Origin: an uncultured Aquimarina sp.
GTDB lineage: Bacteria; Bacteroidota; Bacteroidia; Flavobacteriales; Flavobacteriaceae
Length of the DNA stretch: 64,000 nt
NCBI GenBank assembly: GCA_947498595.1
Contig: CANMKX010000005.1
Location: forward strand, 62,001-126,000
Direction of reading: 5' to 3'
Below are positions 61,357 through 64,000 of this stretch, in pieces. Position 1 is the stretch's first letter, and every line of letters starts with the position of its first letter. Both the position numbers and the translations under genes were made by a program. The notes beneath the pieces are model-generated. The model had not been told where the DNA came from, did no database searches, and saw nothing but the letters and a program-made list of their open reading frames with translations.

Positions 61357-62706
61357 ATGTATACGCTATCAAATAAATTAAGATTATTTTCTATCATACT
61401 TATAGTAGTAGGAGCTGTTGGTCTTGTTGCAGGATTCTTACAAGCACCTCATACTATTGATGATGTAAAAGAAATAATGGCAGCTCACGATGCTCACGGA
61501 GGTGGACATGGAGAAACAACAGCTGCAGATTCTCATGCTGCACCAGCACATGGAGAAACATCAACTGCTACACATGGTGAAGAAGATGCACACGGAGGTG
61601 ATGCACATTATGAGCATATTTTACACCAATTACAAAACAAACCTTGGGCAGCACTTTATGTAGCGGCATTCTTTTTCTTTATGATATCGTTAGGAGTGTT
61701 AGCCTTTTATGCTATTCAGTTTGCAGCACAATCGGGATGGTCTCCAGTACTTTTTAGAGTAATGGAAGCTATAACAGCATATTTAGTACCAGGAGGTATT
61801 ATTATGTTTGTGATACTAGGTTTATCTGGATTTCATATAAATCATTTATTTGTTTGGGCGGATCCAGAAGTGGTAGCTCATGATAAATTGATTCAAGGTA
61901 AATCAGGTTGGTTAAATGGAACAATGCTTTTAGTAAGAGCAGCTATCTTTTTAGGTGGTTGGATTGCTTATAGATATTTTGCAGTTAAGTTTTCAAGAAA
62001 ACAAGACGAGGCTAATGATAATGCATGGTATAGAAAAAGTTTTAAAATCTCAGCAGCATTTTTAGTATTCTTTATATATACAGAATCTATGATGTCTTGG
62101 GATTGGATTATGAGTTTTGACCCACACTGGTTTAGTACATTGTTTGGATGGTATGTTTTCGCTGGATTATTTGTAAGTGGTATTACTACAATAGCATTAA
62201 TTACTATTTACTTAAAATCGAGAGGATATTTAGAGTTTGTAAATGATAGTCATATTCATGATTTAGCTAAATTCATGTTCGGTATTAGTATTTTCTGGAC
62301 ATACTTATGGTTCTCTCAATTTATGTTAATATGGTATTCAAACATACCAGAAGAGGTAACTTATTTTATTACTCGTATTGAAGATTACAACATCACATTC
62401 TTTGGAATGTTAGTAATGAATTTTGTATTCCCATTATTATTATTAATTAATAGTGATTTTAAAAGAATCAATTGGTTAGTAATTGCAGGAGGTATAGTAA
62501 TCTTATGTGGTCATTATGTAGATGTATTCACAATGGTAATGCCTGCTACAGTAGGAGAATCATGGTTTATTGGATTATCTGAGATCAGTGCAGTATTACT
62601 TTTCTTAGGATTGTTTATTTTTGTTGTCTTTACGGCACTTACAAAAGCACCGTTATTAGCAAAACGTAATCCTTATATTGAAGAAAGTAAACACTTTCAC
62701 TACTAA
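61357..62706 (+). CDS. actF: Alternative complex III subunit ActF (second NrfD-like quinone-binding subunit)
   Basis: This 449-residue protein has about ten membrane helices. After the first helix comes a His- and Ala-rich soluble loop (about residues 40-90, containing HGGGHGE and AHGGDAHYEH) that is far richer in His than I expect for the family core. The membrane part contains MMSWDWIMSFDPHWFSTLFG, typical of ActF. The operon continues with coxB. Confidence 0.93.
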   Translation: MYTLSNKLRLFSIILIVVGAVGLVAGFLQAPHTIDDVKEIMAAHDAHGGGHGETTAADSHAAPAHGETSTATHGEEDAHGGDAHYEHILHQLQNKPWAALYVAAFFFFMISLGVLAFYAIQFAAQSGWSPVLFRVMEAITAYLVPGGIIMFVILGLSGFHINHLFVWADPEVVAHDKLIQGKSGWLNGTMLLVRAAIFLGGWIAYRYFAVKFSRKQDEANDNAWYRKSFKISAAFLVFFIYTESMMSWDWIMSFDPHWFSTLFGWYVFAGLFVSGITTIALITIYLKSRGYLEFVNDSHIHDLAKFMFGISIFWTYLWFSQFMLIWYSNIPEEVTYFITRIEDYNITFFGMLVMNFVFPLLLLINSDFKRINWLVIAGGIVILCGHYVDVFTMVMPATVGESWFIGLSEISAVLLFLGLFIFVVFTALTKAPLLAKRNPYIEESKHFHY

Positions 62707-62739
62707 AATTTGAATTGTATTAAAGAAAGATAGATAAAA

Positions 62740-63816
62740 ATGACTGTATTTCTAACCATAATAGTTATAGCGCTTCTAGGAATCACACTATGGCAAATGT
62801 CCAAAATAGTAAGATTATCTCAAGGAGTTGGTGAAGATAATTCTCAAATAGCAAATGATAAGGATAACAATACGCAAGGTAAAATTATGCTTGCTTTTGT
62901 AACGTTCTTTTACATCTTAATGGGATACTGCTTTATTCAGTATAGATCATATTTTTTACCAGTTACTGCCTCTGAGCATGGAATTGAGTATGATAGATTA
63001 ATGATGATCTCTGTAGTGTTAATCATGATAGTTCAATTGATTACTCAAGTATTATTACACTACTTTGCATTTAAATATAGAGGGAATAAGAATAGAAAAG
63101 CATTATTCTATGCTGATAATGATAAGCTAGAATTTATTTGGACAATTATTCCAGTTGTTGTTTTAGCAGGATTAATTATCTATGGTTTATTTACTTGGAC
63201 AGACATCATGAACATTGATGAAGAAGAAGGTGATCCAATCATAGTAGAATTGTATGCAAAGCAATTCTCATGGGAAGCTAGATATTCAGGTAAAGACAAT
63301 GTTTTAGGTAAAGCAAATGTTCGTTTTATTCAAGGTATAAACACTGTAGGAGTTGATCCATCAGATTCTTATGCTATGGATGATAAGATCACAACAGAAT
63401 TACACTTGCCTGTAGGTAGAAAAGTAATATTCAAGATGAGATCTCAAGATGTATTGCATTCAGCTTATATGCCCCACTTTAGAGCTCAGATGAATGTTGT
63501 TCCAGGAATGATAACAGAATTTTCTTATACGCCTATACTTACAACAGAAGATATGCGTAAGACTGATTATATGGTTGAAAAAGTTGAGACTATTAATACA
63601 ATCAGAAAAGAAAAAAGTAAAGAATTAGTAGCTAAAGGAGACGAAGCTTTAGAACCATATACATTTGATTATTACTTACTATGTAATAAGATTTGTGGTG
63701 CTTCTCACTACAACATGCAAATGAAAATTGTAGTTGAATCTGAAGAAGATTACAATGCATGGTTGAAAACTCAAGAGACATTTCAGACAAAAATGTCTGC
63801 TCAAGCAGCAAACTAA
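62740..63816 (+). CDS. coxB: Cytochrome c oxidase subunit II
   Basis: This 358-residue protein has a short N-terminal helix, two membrane helices (about residues 46-66 and 85-110, with another near 135-155) and a periplasmic CuA domain. The CuA ligands are intact: CNKICGASHYNM near residues 324-335, and the upstream His in DVLHSAYMPHFRAQMNVVPG. It receives electrons from cytochrome c and passes them to subunit I, encoded next. The C-terminal end is complete. Confidence 0.95.
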   Translation: MTVFLTIIVIALLGITLWQMSKIVRLSQGVGEDNSQIANDKDNNTQGKIMLAFVTFFYILMGYCFIQYRSYFLPVTASEHGIEYDRLMMISVVLIMIVQLITQVLLHYFAFKYRGNKNRKALFYADNDKLEFIWTIIPVVVLAGLIIYGLFTWTDIMNIDEEEGDPIIVELYAKQFSWEARYSGKDNVLGKANVRFIQGINTVGVDPSDSYAMDDKITTELHLPVGRKVIFKMRSQDVLHSAYMPHFRAQMNVVPGMITEFSYTPILTTEDMRKTDYMVEKVETINTIRKEKSKELVAKGDEALEPYTFDYYLLCNKICGASHYNMQMKIVVESEEDYNAWLKTQETFQTKMSAQAAN

Positions 63817-63865
63817 GATCTAGATAAAATAAAATAATAGTAAAATATTAAATAAATAATACCGA

Positions 63866-64000
63866 ATGTCAGCAACAGCAGCACACGTAGATGATCACGC
63901 TCACGACGAACACGAGCATCACCATAAGGAGACATTTATAACTAAATATGTGTTTAGTATGGATCATAAGATGATCGCTAAACAATATTTAATTACAGGT
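63866..64000 (+). CDS. coxA: Cytochrome c oxidase subunit I, N-terminal part (cut by window edge)
   Basis: Only 45 residues are visible, starting MSATAAHVDDHAHDEHEH and reaching FSMDHKMIAKQYLITG, which is the usual beginning of heme-copper oxidase subunit I before the first membrane helix. The first 20 residues are His-rich. It follows coxB by 49 bases. Confidence 0.9.
   Translation, partial: MSATAAHVDDHAHDEHEHHHKETFITKYVFSMDHKMIAKQYLITG

Overview
The window is AT-rich chromosomal DNA of a member of the Bacteroidota, almost certainly a marine-type Flavobacteriaceae relative. The evidence is an alternative complex III operon joined to a caa3-type oxidase, DUF5686, DUF5916 and DUF2723 families, short NusA, RpoN next to LuxR-type two-component genes, signal peptides ending in SQ, and several good matches to the Bacteroidota promoter pattern TTG-N19/20-TANNTTTG. 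No species can be named from sequence alone.

Layout. Positions 1-781 hold the N-terminal part of rpoN (minus strand). Positions 1028-3723 are a four-gene minus-strand operon: a hypothetical protein, a multi-pass membrane protein, a NarL-type histidine kinase and its LuxR-type response regulator. Positions 4112-6055 are a three-gene plus-strand cassette built around a DUF2589 protein, followed by a convergent small lipoprotein. Positions 6768-10130 carry four tandem secreted DUF547 paralogues with inverted-repeat control elements. Positions 10214-20021 are a minus-strand envelope-stress block: YbjN-like chaperone-fold protein, PspA, YqiJ-like OB-fold membrane protein, YqiK-like flotillin, two tiny tail-anchored proteins and a 1619-residue DUF3686 AAA+ ATPase. 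A divergent XRE regulator with an S24-like C-terminus begins at 20337, and the gap between holds repeated GCTAA half-sites. Catalase, an ankyrin protein and a hypothetical gene follow (21237-23796), then asnS.

From asnS onward the window is mostly conserved core: an RND/MMPL exporter, a DUF5686 outer-membrane protein, frr-pyrH, tsf-rpsB-rpsI-rplM, a DUF5916 outer-membrane protein, polA, a metallophosphoesterase, a cysteine-free thioredoxin-like protein, a polysaccharide deacetylase, a DUF2723 membrane protein, two tRNA-Gln genes, a universal stress protein, rimP-nusA-infB, a SPOR protein, and the act operon (actABCDEF) running into coxB and the start of coxA.

Main points of interest. asnS and rpoN, which I remember as neighbours in many flavobacteria, are separated here by about 23 kb of accessory-looking genes. 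That interval holds the best candidate for a little-described system: the PspA/flotillin/DUF3686-ATPase operon with its own divergent regulator, flanked by the DUF547 array and the DUF2589 cassette. I also see a roughly 31-base element present twice, each copy about 100 bases before a hairpin plus T-run (possible small RNAs), a separate small-RNA candidate with promoter and terminator between pyrH and tsf, and a terminator-like attenuator just upstream of rimP.
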